Below are positions 49,266 to 58,686 of a DNA stretch of 64,000 bases, piece after piece. The notes under the pieces were generated by a model. That model searched no databases and was not told the DNA's origin. It saw only the letters and a program-made list of their open reading frames with translations. This DNA comes from Usitatibacter palustris. GTDB lineage: Bacteria; Pseudomonadota; Gammaproteobacteria; Burkholderiales; Usitatibacteraceae. Where the stretch lies: positions 2,108,001-2,172,000 of the forward strand of contig NZ_CP053073.1 of NCBI RefSeq assembly GCF_013003985.1, in the 5' to 3' direction. A program made the translations under genes and the position numbers. How positions within the stretch are numbered: position 1 is the stretch's first letter; each line of letters opens with the position of its first letter.

Positions 49266-50015
49266 ATGAACCCGATACCGCGCATCGCCTTCGCACTCGC
49301 CGCCTGCTTCCTGCTGAGCTCATGCTCCGATCCTCGCAGCACGCGCCTTCCCCTGGATGTTGCCGACATCCCGAAGCTCCAGCCGCAGCTCGACAAGCTG
49401 TCCGCGGAAGAGCGCGATCTCGTCCTCGCGTATCTCAAGCGAAGCAAGGGCGACGTGCTGCCGCCGAAGTTCGCGGACCCCGATGCGCCGCTCACCGCGC
49501 GCACGTTCAAGGAAGCGATCAAGCTGCAGCGCGAATGGAACGTGAAGTTCGCCGCACAGGAAGAGCGGGCCGAGGCGCGTCGCGATGCGGCCGACGCGAA
49601 ACTAGAGCCGTTGCGCAAGACGGTCTCGATCACCGTGCTGAGGCGCGAGATCATGACGGCAGACGAGGCGATGGGCCGCGAGCCCCAGCAAGGCGTCCCC
49701 CTCAACACACGCAAGACGCTGGTCGTGACCTATCGCTTGCAGAATCACGTCGCGGACACGGTGACGCGCCTGCAAGGGAGCGTGAGTATCCGCACCGAGT
49801 CGGATCCCGATTCCCTCATGGGCATTGCGAGCTGCTGGATCGATCGCCACGACCCGATCCCGGGCAGCCAGTCGGTGGAGGTGCGCTGCGGGGGCAAGGG
49901 CGCCGTGAGCGACGCGACGCAGGCCTTCATCGACTTGCCTGAGAGCTCGCTGATCGTGCGATGGGAGCCCAAGCTCATCGAGCTTTCGAGCGGGAAGACG
50001 CTGCGCGCCGAGTGA
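49266..50015 (+). CDS. Lipoprotein of unknown function
   Basis: A 249-residue protein with a lipoprotein signal (MNPIPRIAFALAACFLLSSC, lipobox LSSC). The mature part has a helical, charged region (about 40-110) and a beta-rich C-terminal half (LVVTYRLQNHVADTVTRLQG ... WIDRHDPI). I do not recognise a family. It lies 20 bp after the methyltransferase gene and converges with the serine hydrolase gene with no spacing. Confidence 0.75.
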   Translation: MNPIPRIAFALAACFLLSSCSDPRSTRLPLDVADIPKLQPQLDKLSAEERDLVLAYLKRSKGDVLPPKFADPDAPLTARTFKEAIKLQREWNVKFAAQEERAEARRDAADAKLEPLRKTVSITVLRREIMTADEAMGREPQQGVPLNTRKTLVVTYRLQNHVADTVTRLQGSVSIRTESDPDSLMGIASCWIDRHDPIPGSQSVEVRCGGKGAVSDATQAFIDLPESSLIVRWEPKLIELSSGKTLRAE

Positions 50016-51068
50016 TCAGCCCGCGAGGGCGCGACTCACGAGCTGCACGAAGCCCGCCGAGTGCGCGCCGTCAAGCCAGCGCACCACGACCACCGCTTCG
50101 CGCTCAGGCTCGATCCACACCGTGTGCCCACCCGCTCCGAACATGAACCCGCTCGCGCGCGACGCATCCGCGAACATGCGTCCGTCGACGTTGAGCCAGG
50201 TGAGGAAGCCGTAGAACCGCGCCGTCTCGCACGGGGTACGCATGCGCTTCACCCACTCGCGCGGAATGATCTCCCGGCCCTGATGCACGCCGCCGTCGAG
50301 CAATAGCTGGCCGATGCGCGCCTGGTCGCGCGCGCTGATCGACACCCCGCCGCCCCAGTGCGTGCCGCCCGGAACGGATTGCATCCGGCGGCCGTCGATC
50401 TCCACCCAGGAATCCTCGTAGCCTTCCCAGCGGAAATCCGTGCCACCGCCGAGCGGCCGCAGCACGTTCTCGAGGAAGACTTCCGGCAACGGCTGCCTGA
50501 ACAAATGCAGCAGCGCGAGCGAGAGCTGGTTGATGCGGACATCGTTGTATTCCCAGTAGGTCCCGGGCGCGCGCAGCGCGCGCCGCTCGCCCTTCTTGCC
50601 CTCGGGCGGCTTGGGATCGTGCGAGACGCGGCGGAAGTGTTCGACCTGGTCGGGCATGCCGAAGCACTCGCCCTGCCATTCGCTGGTCTGGGTGAGCAGG
50701 TGTTCCCAGGTGATCGCGCGGTTGTGGTCGGAATCGAAACCGATACCGGGTAGTCGGTCGCTTACGCGCTCGCCCACGACCAGCAATCCGCGCGCCTGCG
50801 CCATGCCCGCGAGCAGCGCGAGGTAGGTCTTCGCGACACTGTAGGTCTGGTCGGCGCGATCGGGTTCGCCCCAGGAGAACACTTCCGCGCCGCGAACCCG
50901 GATGACCCCGGATACGCCGCCGCGAACATGCACCGGGCCGCGCAGGCGATTGAACGGGGGCGGGTCGCCGTGATGGACGCCCCAACGTGAAGGATCGGCC
51001 GCGGGATCGCGCGGCCAGGGGATTTCGTGTGCCGATGCGAACGCCGCGGCTTCGTCGAAATTGCTCAT
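50016..51068 (-). CDS. Beta-lactamase-family serine hydrolase
   Basis: A 350-residue protein without a signal peptide. The SxxK motif reads SVAK (S77, K80), and the second motif is YND in TYWEYNDVRINQL. The segments LLTQTSEWQG and GVSISARDQARIGQLLLDGG are typical of class C-like serine hydrolases and D-aminopeptidases/esterases. True beta-lactamases are usually exported; this cytoplasmic-looking form is more likely an esterase or peptidase. The gene converges with the lipoprotein gene and diverges from the cNMP-binding gene. Confidence 0.85.
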   Translation of the reverse strand: MSNFDEAAAFASAHEIPWPRDPAADPSRWGVHHGDPPPFNRLRGPVHVRGGVSGVIRVRGAEVFSWGEPDRADQTYSVAKTYLALLAGMAQARGLLVVGERVSDRLPGIGFDSDHNRAITWEHLLTQTSEWQGECFGMPDQVEHFRRVSHDPKPPEGKKGERRALRAPGTYWEYNDVRINQLSLALLHLFRQPLPEVFLENVLRPLGGGTDFRWEGYEDSWVEIDGRRMQSVPGGTHWGGGVSISARDQARIGQLLLDGGVHQGREIIPREWVKRMRTPCETARFYGFLTWLNVDGRMFADASRASGFMFGAGGHTVWIEPEREAVVVVRWLDGAHSAGFVQLVSRALAG

Positions 51069-51159
51069 GCGGGGGTCATGGGGAAATGGCGGATTTGAGC
51101 CAAAGGGCGGGGATGGTTATGCTGCGTCCATAACGAAGTCCAACGAGGAGAGGCGGCAC

Positions 51160-51519
51160 ATGGGCGTCAAGCTCGATTTATTCCACGACGAGACCGGTGG
51201 AGACACCTTCCCGGCGGGGCACGTCGTCTTCCAGGAAGCCGACATGGGATCCGAAATGTACGTCGTGCTCGAAGGCGAGATCGAGCTGTCGATCAATGGC
51301 AACGTCGTCGAGACCCTCGGGCCCGGCGAGCCGTTTGGCGAGATGGCGCTGATCGACCAGGAGCCGCGGGTGGCGACCGCGATCGCCAAGACGCCCTGCC
51401 GGCTCCTGGCCATTCCCGAGAAGCGCTTCCTCTTCCTGGTCTCGGCGATGCCGCACTTCTCGCTGCAGATCATGAAGGTCATGGCCGATCGCCTGCGGAA
51501 GATGAATAGCCGCACCTGA
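51160..51519 (+). CDS. Small cyclic-nucleotide-binding-domain protein
   Basis: A 119-residue protein that is essentially one cNMP-binding beta-roll: FPAGHVVFQEADMGSEMYVV, the phosphate-binding cassette GEPFGEMALIDQEPRVATAI, and a C-terminal helix. No DNA-binding domain is present, unlike CRP. The ATG at 51160 follows GAGGAGAGG; earlier in-frame codons lack a ribosome site. The PBC arginine and glutamate (FGEMALI...EPR) are kept, so cAMP or cGMP binding is possible. Its partner is unknown. Confidence 0.85.
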   Translation: MGVKLDLFHDETGGDTFPAGHVVFQEADMGSEMYVVLEGEIELSINGNVVETLGPGEPFGEMALIDQEPRVATAIAKTPCRLLAIPEKRFLFLVSAMPHFSLQIMKVMADRLRKMNSRT

Positions 51520-51524
51520 GCGTC

Positions 51525-52169
51525 TCACGCGACGGCAGCGGCAATCTGCCGAAGCGCCTGCTCATAGGCCTCCGGCGGCTGGGCCCCTTCGATCGCGTGC
51601 CTGTCGTTCACGACGACCAGCGGCACGCCGCCCACGCCCGCTTGTTGCCAGAAGCGTTCCCGATCGCGGACCTCGGAGGCGAACTCGTCGCCTTCCAGGA
51701 TCGCCTTTGCCCGGGCCGCATCGAGTCCGACCGCGCCAGCGAGCTCCATGAGAACGTCTTTCGCGCCCGGATTGCGGCCCTCGCCGTGATAGGCGCGAAG
51801 CAGCGCTCGCTTGAGTTCGGGCGCGCGACCCTCGAGCCCGGCCCAGTACAGCAGCCGGTGCGCATTGAAGGTGTTCCACACGTGGGTGCGAGGCGCGAAC
51901 GCGAAACCCACCGCCGCACCGTGCTCGCGGATCCGGGCCTGGACCTGGGCCACTTGCTCCGGCGTGCGGCCGTACTTGCGCGCAAGGTACGTCGCGACTT
52001 CGGCACCCTCCTCGCCCATGTCCGGATTCAGCTCGAAAGGTTCGAAGCGCAACGTCGTTTCGATGTCTGCGTCGATGCGCGCAAGGGCTTTGTCGAGCGA
52101 GGCAAGACCGATCGCGCACCAGGGGCACGCGATATCGGAGACGAAGGCGATGTCGAGGCGAGGTTTCAT
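51525..52169 (-). CDS. DsbA-family oxidoreductase (FrnE-like) in the purine operon
   Basis: A 214-residue thioredoxin-fold protein with active-site C15-PW-C18 (SDIACPWCAIG) and no signal peptide, as in cytoplasmic FrnE-like proteins. The cis-proline region GVPLVVVNDRHAIEGAQPPE is also present. Its ATG overlaps the uraD stop (52166-52169), which makes it part of the puuE-uraD transcript. A role in purine degradation is not obvious; it might protect a redox-sensitive partner. Confidence 0.88.
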   Translation of the reverse strand: MKPRLDIAFVSDIACPWCAIGLASLDKALARIDADIETTLRFEPFELNPDMGEEGAEVATYLARKYGRTPEQVAQVQARIREHGAAVGFAFAPRTHVWNTFNAHRLLYWAGLEGRAPELKRALLRAYHGEGRNPGAKDVLMELAGAVGLDAARAKAILEGDEFASEVRDRERFWQQAGVGGVPLVVVNDRHAIEGAQPPEAYEQALRQIAAAVA

Positions 52170-52669
52170 GACGCAAGCGCCTCCAGGCGGAAGCGCGCGA
52201 TGCGCCCAATTTGCTCCAGCGCCGTCGCAACTTCCGCTTCGCGCGTGTTGGGAAGCCGCGCTTCCATGCGTTCGATGATTCCCGACCAGCCCAGCCCCTT
52301 CACCGCGACGATGAAGGGAAAGCCGAACTTCTCGCGGTAGCGGTCGTTCAGCGCCTGCATGCGCGCGCGCTCTTCCGCAGACACGCGATCGAGCCCCGAG
52401 CCCGCCTGCTCCGCGCGTGAATGCTCCGTCAATTGCGCCGCCGCGAGCCGCCCGGCCAATTCCGGATGCGCGCGGATCAGCGCCATCTGTTCGTCCGCGG
52501 TCGCCGCGAGCATCGAGCCCTGCATGGCCGCGTGCAATGCTTCGAGCGAAGCGAAGGGCCGAGCCTCGAAGGAACGCTCCGCAACCCACGGCGAGTGCTC
52601 GTAGATGGCGGCCAGGCGGGCCACGAACGCCTCGCGCGGCAACCCATTCAGAGCCTCGACGACACTCAC
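52166..52669 (-). CDS. uraD: OHCU decarboxylase
   Basis: A 167-residue enzyme that converts 2-oxo-4-hydroxy-4-carboxy-5-ureidoimidazoline (OHCU) to S-allantoin. The family motifs [13 protein letters not shown] and [14 protein letters not shown] are present; the histidine in AHPELAG is catalytic in the family. The GTG start (52667-52669) overlaps the puuE stop (GTGA), and its own stop overlaps the next start. The longer open frame upstream lies over puuE and was not used. Confidence 0.92.
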   Translation of the reverse strand: MSVVEALNGLPREAFVARLAAIYEHSPWVAERSFEARPFASLEALHAAMQGSMLAATADEQMALIRAHPELAGRLAAAQLTEHSRAEQAGSGLDRVSAEERARMQALNDRYREKFGFPFIVAVKGLGWSGIIERMEARLPNTREAEVATALEQIGRIARFRLEALAS

Positions 52670-53601
52670 GCCTTCGGCACCCAGGGATGGCGCGCGATCC
52701 AATGGCGCGCGATGTCGATGCGCCGGCAGATCCACACGCGCTCGTGCTTCTGCACGTGGTCGAGAAAGCGAGCCAGCGAGGCGAGGCGCGCGGGCCGCCC
52801 CGCAAGGCGGCAATGCAGGCCGATCGAGAGCATCTTCGGCGCGGTCTCGCCTTCAGCGTAGAGCACATCGAACGCATCGCGCAGGTAGGTGAAGAACTGC
52901 TCGCCCGTGTTGAAGCCCTGCGGCGTGGCGAATCGCATGTCGTTGGTGTCGAGCGTGTACGGGACGATGAGCTGCGGCTTGCCCGCGGCCATCTCCCAGT
53001 ACGGAAGGTCGTCGGCGTACGAATCCGCGTCATAGAGGAAACCGCCGTACTCGGCCACGAGGCGCCGCGTGTTCTCGCTCGTGCGGCCCGTGTACCAGCC
53101 CAGCGGACGCTCGCCCGTGACTTCGCGGATCACCTCGACCGCGCGCGCGATGTGCTCGCGTTCCTCCGCTTCCGGCATGCCGTGGTAGTTGATCCAGCGC
53201 CAGCCGTGCGAGGCGATCTCGTGCCCGTCCTCGGCGAATGCACGCGCCACCTCGCGATGCCGCTCCAGTGCCATCGCGACCGCGAACACGGTGAGCGGGA
53301 GTTTCCGCTCCCGGAAAAGACGCAGCAGGCGCCAGACGCCCGCGCGGCTGCCGTATTCGTAGAGCGACTCCATGTTCATGTGGCGCGCGCCGACGAAGGG
53401 CTGCGCGCCGACGATCTCGGAGAGGAACACCTCGGAGGCGGCATCGCCGTGCAGCACCGAGTTCTCCGCGCCTTCCTCGTAATTGAGGACGAACTGCAGC
53501 GCGATGCGCGCGCCGCCGGGCCAATCCGCCCGGGGCGGGTTGGCGCCGTAGCCGATCAGGTCCCGTGGGTATGTCGATGCGTCGTCGTTGATCCGTGGCA
53601 T
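52666..53601 (-). CDS. puuE: Allantoinase PuuE (polysaccharide-deacetylase fold)
   Basis: A 311-residue metal-independent allantoinase of the PuuE type, related to polysaccharide deacetylases rather than to the dihydroorotase-like allantoinases. Hallmarks include [20 protein letters not shown] near the N-terminus, [25 protein letters not shown] and [14 protein letters not shown]. It opens the ring of S-allantoin to give allantoate. It diverges from uraH, with only 30 bp between the two starts. Confidence 0.94.
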   Translation of the reverse strand: MPRINDDASTYPRDLIGYGANPPRADWPGGARIALQFVLNYEEGAENSVLHGDAASEVFLSEIVGAQPFVGARHMNMESLYEYGSRAGVWRLLRLFRERKLPLTVFAVAMALERHREVARAFAEDGHEIASHGWRWINYHGMPEAEEREHIARAVEVIREVTGERPLGWYTGRTSENTRRLVAEYGGFLYDADSYADDLPYWEMAAGKPQLIVPYTLDTNDMRFATPQGFNTGEQFFTYLRDAFDVLYAEGETAPKMLSIGLHCRLAGRPARLASLARFLDHVQKHERVWICRRIDIARHWIARHPWVPKA

Positions 53602-53631
53602 GCAACCTGCTCCGTGCGATATCCTCGCCGC

Positions 53632-53982
53632 ATGGGCATCTTAACGACTCACGTGCTGGATACCTACCACGGCGTGCCGGCCGCCGGCGTCCCGATCGAG
53701 CTCGCGCGCCTGGGCGGGACTCGTGAAACGATCGTGCGCACCGTCACCGATGCCGATGGCCGCTGCGCCGCACCCCTGCTCGCGAACGACACGTTCCGCA
53801 CCGGCCAGTACGAGCTTGCCTTCGACCTCGAGGCCTACTTCCGCGGCAAGGGCGTGGTCCTGCCCGATCCCCCGTTCCTCTCCACGGTGGTGATCCGTAT
53901 CGGCATCGCCGATCCCGCGGGCCGCTACCACGTGCCGCTGCTTGCGTCGCCCTGGAGCTATTCGACTTATCGCGGCAGCTGA
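53632..53982 (+). CDS. uraH: 5-hydroxyisourate hydrolase (transthyretin-like)
   Basis: A 116-residue enzyme. The N-terminal motif [20 protein letters not shown] (catalytic histidine and the HVLDT box) and the C-terminal YRGS tetrapeptide are the two signatures that separate these hydrolases from true transthyretins. It converts 5-hydroxyisourate to OHCU. Its stop overlaps the xdhA start (TGATG). Confidence 0.96.
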   Translation: MGILTTHVLDTYHGVPAAGVPIELARLGGTRETIVRTVTDADGRCAAPLLANDTFRTGQYELAFDLEAYFRGKGVVLPDPPFLSTVVIRIGIADPAGRYHVPLLASPWSYSTYRGS

Positions 53983-55397
53983 TGGCACGCCCGGCGAAGT
54001 TCCTCCTGGATGGCAGGGTGGTCACGGCTGCCGACGCCTCCCCCACCACCACCTTGCTGCAATACCTGCGCGGCCCGCTCGGCCGCTGCGGCACCAAGGA
54101 AGGGTGCGCCGAGGGTGATTGCGGTGCATGCACGGTGGTGATCGGCGAGCCGAGCGCCGAGGGCATGCGCTACCGCGCTGTGAATTCCTGCATTCGCTTC
54201 GTGCCCACGGTGGACGGCAAGGAAGTGGTCACGGTCGAGAGCCTGCGCGCGCCCGACGGCACGCTTCACCCCGTGCAGCAGGCGCTGGTCGATGCGCACG
54301 CCTCGCAGTGCGGGTTCTGCACGCCGGGCTTCGTGATGTCGCTCTTCGCGCTCTGGCTGGAGCGCGACAACGTCACGCGGGAGCAGGCCGTCGAGGCGCT
54401 CTCCGGAAACCTCTGCCGCTGCACCGGCTACCGGCCGATCCTCGAGGCCGCGAGCCACATGCATGGGCTCGGTCCCTCGAAGCATTGGCCCAAGGGCGCC
54501 GAGCACGACAAACGGCGGCGCGCCCTGCTCCCGGCGGACGAAAGCCCCGTGCGGATGCCCGGTTACTTCGCGCCACGCACCGTCGCGGAACTTGCTCGCG
54601 CCTACCTTGAAGCCCCCGAGTCCTTGCTGCTGGCGGGCGGCACCGATGTAGGACTGTGGGTCACGAAGCAACTGCGCGAGCTGCCACCCATCATCTATAT
54701 AGGCGACGTCGCGGATCTCGAACGCATCTCCGAGAGGGACGGCGCACTGGAGATCGGCGCCGCCGTGAGCCTCACCGACGGCTACGGCGCGATCGTCGCG
54801 CGCTACCCGATGCTCTCCGAGCTGGCCGATCGTTTCGGTTCGCCACCCGTGCGCAATTCCGGAACGCTCTGCGGCAACGTCGCCAACGGCTCGCCCATCG
54901 GCGACTCGATGCCGGTGCTGATCGCGCTCGGGGCCGAAGTCGTCCTGCGCCGTGGCGAGCAGGAGCGCACGCTGCCGATGGAGGCGCTCTACCTCGCCTA
55001 CCGAAAGAACGCGATGCAGCCGGGCGAGTTCGTGCGTGCGGTGCGCGTACCCCTGCCCCGCGCCGACCGGCTCGTGGCTACCTACAAGATCTCGAAGCGC
55101 CGCGACCAGGACATCTCCGCGGTGTGCGCGGCCTTCGCGATGACTCTCAAGGGCGCAAACGTGGACGAGGCGCGCATCGCCTACGGCGGCATGGCCGCCA
55201 CGCCCAAGCGCGCGATTGCCGCGGAAGCCGCGCTGCGCGGCAAGCCCTGGAACGCCGACACGGTGCGCGCGGCGGTGACCGCGCTCGCGAGCGACTTCGA
55301 GCCGATCGGCGACATGCGCGCGAGCGCGGCCTATCGCCTGCGCATGGCCGGTGCATTGCTCGAGCGCTTCCTCGCGCAAACGGGAGAACGCGCGTGA
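53982..55397 (+). CDS. xdhA: Xanthine dehydrogenase small subunit (2Fe-2S and FAD domains)
   Basis: A 471-residue subunit. Two [2Fe-2S] clusters are encoded by C42, C47, C50 and C70 (GCAEGDCGAC and later), and C110, C113, C145 and C147 (CGFCTPG ... LCRCTGY). The FAD-binding part begins near residue 190 with LLLAGGTDVGLWVTK and SGTLCGNVANGSPIGD. It passes electrons from the molybdenum subunit to NAD. Genes xdhA, B and C are linked by GTGA and ATGA overlaps. Confidence 0.96.
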   Translation: MARPAKFLLDGRVVTAADASPTTTLLQYLRGPLGRCGTKEGCAEGDCGACTVVIGEPSAEGMRYRAVNSCIRFVPTVDGKEVVTVESLRAPDGTLHPVQQALVDAHASQCGFCTPGFVMSLFALWLERDNVTREQAVEALSGNLCRCTGYRPILEAASHMHGLGPSKHWPKGAEHDKRRRALLPADESPVRMPGYFAPRTVAELARAYLEAPESLLLAGGTDVGLWVTKQLRELPPIIYIGDVADLERISERDGALEIGAAVSLTDGYGAIVARYPMLSELADRFGSPPVRNSGTLCGNVANGSPIGDSMPVLIALGAEVVLRRGEQERTLPMEALYLAYRKNAMQPGEFVRAVRVPLPRADRLVATYKISKRRDQDISAVCAAFAMTLKGANVDEARIAYGGMAATPKRAIAAEAALRGKPWNADTVRAAVTALASDFEPIGDMRASAAYRLRMAGALLERFLAQTGERA

Positions 55398-57676
55398 GCG
55401 TCGGCGAACGCCTGCCGCACGAAAGCGCGCACCTGCACGTGAGTGGCGCCGCGCCGTACGCCGACGACATCCCGCTGCCGCCGAACACGTTGCATGGCGC
55501 GTTCGGCCTCTCGACCGTCGCGCATGGACGCATCGCCTCGATGGACCTCGCGGCTGCGGCCGCATCTGCGGGCGTGCACGCGGTGCTCACCGCGAACGAC
55601 ATTCCCGGTGCGAACAACTGCGCGCCGGTGATCCACGACGATCCGATCCTCGCCGACGGCCTGGTGCAGTACGCCGGGCAGACGATGTTCCTCGTGCTGG
55701 CCGATTCGCACGAGGCCGCGCGCAAGGCCGCTCGCAAAGGCGAAGTCCGCTACGAGAAATTGCCCGCGATCTTCGACATTCGCGAGGCACTCGCCGCCGG
55801 CAGCTTCGTGGCACCCACGCGAACGCTCATCCGCGGTGAGCCAATCGAGCACCTCGCATCCGCGCCGCAACGACTGCAAGGAACCATGACGCTGGGCGGC
55901 CAGGATCACTTCTATCTCGAAGGACAGGTCGCCTTCGCGTTGCCGCAGGAGGATGGCGGCATGCTCGTGGTGAGCTCGACGCAGCATCCGAGCGAAGTGC
56001 AGCACCTCGTCGCACACGCGCTGGGCCTGAAATCGCACGACGTGACCGTGCAGTGCCGGCGCATGGGCGGCGGCTTCGGCGGCAAGGAGACCCAGGCCGC
56101 GTTGATCGCGTGCGCCGCTGCGGTGGCGGCGTGGCGCACGAAGCGCCCGGTGAAGCTCCGCCTCGATCGCGACGACGACATGGTCGTCACCGGCAAGCGC
56201 CACGAGTTCCTCGCCGACTACGACGTGGGCTTCGATGCCGACGGCCGGATCATTGCGCTCGACGTGATGATGGCCTCGCGCTGCGGCTACTCGCTGGACC
56301 TTTCGACGGCCGTGAACGACCGCGCGGTCTGCCACGTGGACAACGCCTACTACCTCGAGCACGTGCGCATCGTCTCGCACCGCTGCAAGACGAACACGGT
56401 CTCCAACACCGCCTTCCGCGGCTTCGGCGGTCCGCAGGGGATGATGGTCATCGAAAGCGTGATCGACGAGGTCGCGCGCACGCTCGGTCGCGATCCGCTC
56501 GACGTGCGCCGCGTGAATTTCTATGGCGACGGCGAGCGCAACACGACGCCCTACGGCATGACCATCGAAGATAACGTCATGCCGCGCATCGCCACGGAAC
56601 TGGAGGCGAGCAGCGCGTACCGCGAGCGGCGCGAGGCCGTCGCCCGCCACAACCGCGCCAACACGGTGACGAAGCGCGGGCTCGCGTTCACGCCGGTGAA
56701 ATTCGGGATCTCCTTCAATGCCACGCTCTTCAACCAGGCCGGAGCGTTGGTGCACGTCTACACCGACGGCTCCGTTCTGGTGAACCACGGCGGCACCGAG
56801 ATGGGCCAGGGCCTGTACACGAAGGTCCTGCAGGTCGTCGCCGAGGCGTTCGGACTGCCGCGGGACCGCGTGCGCCCGAGCACCACCGACACGAGCAAGG
56901 TACCCAACACCTCGGCCACTGCGGCTTCCGCGGCGAGCGACCTCAACGGGAAGGCCGCGCAAGCCGCCGCGCTCGCGATCCGCACTCGCATGGCGGAGGT
57001 GGCGGCGAAGGAACTGGGCGTGGAGGTGGGTGCGATCCGTTTCGCCGATGGGGCCGTGCACGGCGGGACACGATCACTCGATTTCGCCGCGGTGGCGCGC
57101 AGGTGCCACGAGCAGCGCGTGTCGCTCTCCTCCAGCGGCTTCTACCGCACGCCCAAGATCCACTGGGACCGCGACAAGTTCACCGGGCGTCCCTTCTTCT
57201 ATTTCGCGTACGGCGCGGCGGTTTCCGAAGTGGAAGTCGACACCCGCACCGGCGAGAACCGCCTGGTCCGCGTGGACATCCTGCACGACGTCGGCCGCTC
57301 GCTGAACCCGGCCATCGACCTCGGGCAGATCGAAGGCGGTTTCCTTCAGGGCATGGGCTGGCTCACCACGGAAGAACTGTGCTGGAACGCCGAGGGCCAT
57401 ATCACCACGCACGCGCCATCGACCTACAAGATTCCCACGGCGCGCGAATGGCCGGCCGAGGCGAATGTGCGCCTGCTCGACAACAGCAACGTCGAGGATT
57501 CGATCCACCGTTCGAAAGCCGTGGGCGAGCCGCCGTTGATGCTCGGGATGTCGGTGTTCTTCGCGCTGCGCGACGCCGTCGCCGCTTGCGGTTCGGGCCG
57601 CGAGTCCCCGCGCCTGCGTGCGCCGGCCACGCCCGAAGCGCTGCTCGACGCACTCGATTCATTGGGGGCGGCATGA
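55394..57676 (+). CDS. xdhB: Xanthine dehydrogenase large subunit (molybdenum cofactor)
   Basis: A 760-residue subunit. The GTG start at 55394 overlaps the xdhA stop. Hallmarks include GGQDHFYLEGQ, RRMGGGFGGKETQ, TAFRGFGGPQGMMVIE, the glutamine and arginine contacts of the molybdopterin site, and the base glutamate in KAVGEPPLMLG near the C-terminus. It oxidises hypoxanthine to xanthine and xanthine to urate. The longer open frame upstream of the GTG overlaps xdhA out of phase. Confidence 0.96.
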   Translation: MSVGERLPHESAHLHVSGAAPYADDIPLPPNTLHGAFGLSTVAHGRIASMDLAAAAASAGVHAVLTANDIPGANNCAPVIHDDPILADGLVQYAGQTMFLVLADSHEAARKAARKGEVRYEKLPAIFDIREALAAGSFVAPTRTLIRGEPIEHLASAPQRLQGTMTLGGQDHFYLEGQVAFALPQEDGGMLVVSSTQHPSEVQHLVAHALGLKSHDVTVQCRRMGGGFGGKETQAALIACAAAVAAWRTKRPVKLRLDRDDDMVVTGKRHEFLADYDVGFDADGRIIALDVMMASRCGYSLDLSTAVNDRAVCHVDNAYYLEHVRIVSHRCKTNTVSNTAFRGFGGPQGMMVIESVIDEVARTLGRDPLDVRRVNFYGDGERNTTPYGMTIEDNVMPRIATELEASSAYRERREAVARHNRANTVTKRGLAFTPVKFGISFNATLFNQAGALVHVYTDGSVLVNHGGTEMGQGLYTKVLQVVAEAFGLPRDRVRPSTTDTSKVPNTSATAASAASDLNGKAAQAAALAIRTRMAEVAAKELGVEVGAIRFADGAVHGGTRSLDFAAVARRCHEQRVSLSSSGFYRTPKIHWDRDKFTGRPFFYFAYGAAVSEVEVDTRTGENRLVRVDILHDVGRSLNPAIDLGQIEGGFLQGMGWLTTEELCWNAEGHITTHAPSTYKIPTAREWPAEANVRLLDNSNVEDSIHRSKAVGEPPLMLGMSVFFALRDAVAACGSGRESPRLRAPATPEALLDALDSLGAA

Positions 57677-58686
57677 GGGACTGGCTGCAGGCCCTGCACG
57701 ATGCACTCGATCGCGATCATGGGCCCGTCGTGCGCGTCACGGTGGCCACGGTGCGCGGTTCGGCGCCGCGCGAGGCCGGCGCCGCGATGCTCGTGATGAC
57801 GCACGGCGAAGCGGGCAGCATCGGCGGGGGCCATCTCGAGCTGGTCGCCACGCGCACCGCGCACGACCTGCTTGCCGCCGCGCCCGGTGCCGCCCGCCTC
57901 GACCGCTTCCCGCTCGGCGCCGCGCTCGGGCAATGTTGCGGCGGCATCGTCGAGCTCTGGTTCCAACGCTACGACGGGGACGATCTCGCAGCGATCCGGC
58001 AATTGATCGCGGCTCGCACCGCCGGGGCCGAAGTCCTTGCGACGCCGATGACGGCGAACGCCGGCGCCTCGCGCAGCCTCCCGCGCTCGCAAGCGCAGCA
58101 CGAAGGCGTCGAGCTTCACGAACGCGCTCAAGTCGTCGCGGGCTCCGGCGGCGACACGCTCTACGAACGCCTCGACGTCGAGGAAACGCAACTGTGGCTC
58201 TTCGGTGCAGGCCACGTCGGGCGCGCGCTGGTGAATGTCCTGGCACCGCTGCCGTTTCGCATCACGTGGGTCGATAGCCGCGAGGGACAGTGGCCCGAGG
58301 CCCTGCCCGATTCGGTCCGCAGCCTGCACGCGATCGAACCCGCGGATGAAGTGACCGACATGCCGGCAGATGCGTGGGCACTCGTCATGACCCACAGCCA
58401 CGACGAAGACCTCGCGATTTGCGAGGCGCTCCTGCGAGACGGCCGTTTCGCCTGGGCCGGCGTGATCGGCTCGCAGCCCAAGACCACGCGCTTCCGCCAG
58501 CGCCTCGCGCAACGCGGCTTCGCGCCCGAGGCCGTCGCGCGCCTCACGATGCCCATCGGCATCGGCGGCATCGCAAGCAAGGAACCGGCGGCCATCGCCG
58601 TGGCCGTGGCGGCCCAGCTGCTGCAGTTGCGCGATGCGCGCGCCGCAGCGGAGGATCTTCCGATTCGCAAGGCATCCCGATCGTGA
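57673..58686 (+). CDS. xdhC: XdhC, molybdenum cofactor insertion factor
   Basis: A 337-residue chaperone that binds and sulfurates the molybdenum cofactor before inserting it into XdhB. An N-terminal XdhC/CoxI domain (VTVATVRGSAPREAGAAMLV, GGHLELVATR, LGQCCGG with its cysteine pair) is followed by a C-terminal Rossmann domain (LWLFGAGHVGRAL, VIGSQPKTTRFRQRL). Starts at an ATGA overlap with xdhB. Confidence 0.95.
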   Translation: MRDWLQALHDALDRDHGPVVRVTVATVRGSAPREAGAAMLVMTHGEAGSIGGGHLELVATRTAHDLLAAAPGAARLDRFPLGAALGQCCGGIVELWFQRYDGDDLAAIRQLIAARTAGAEVLATPMTANAGASRSLPRSQAQHEGVELHERAQVVAGSGGDTLYERLDVEETQLWLFGAGHVGRALVNVLAPLPFRITWVDSREGQWPEALPDSVRSLHAIEPADEVTDMPADAWALVMTHSHDEDLAICEALLRDGRFAWAGVIGSQPKTTRFRQRLAQRGFAPEAVARLTMPIGIGGIASKEPAAIAVAVAAQLLQLRDARAAAEDLPIRKASRS

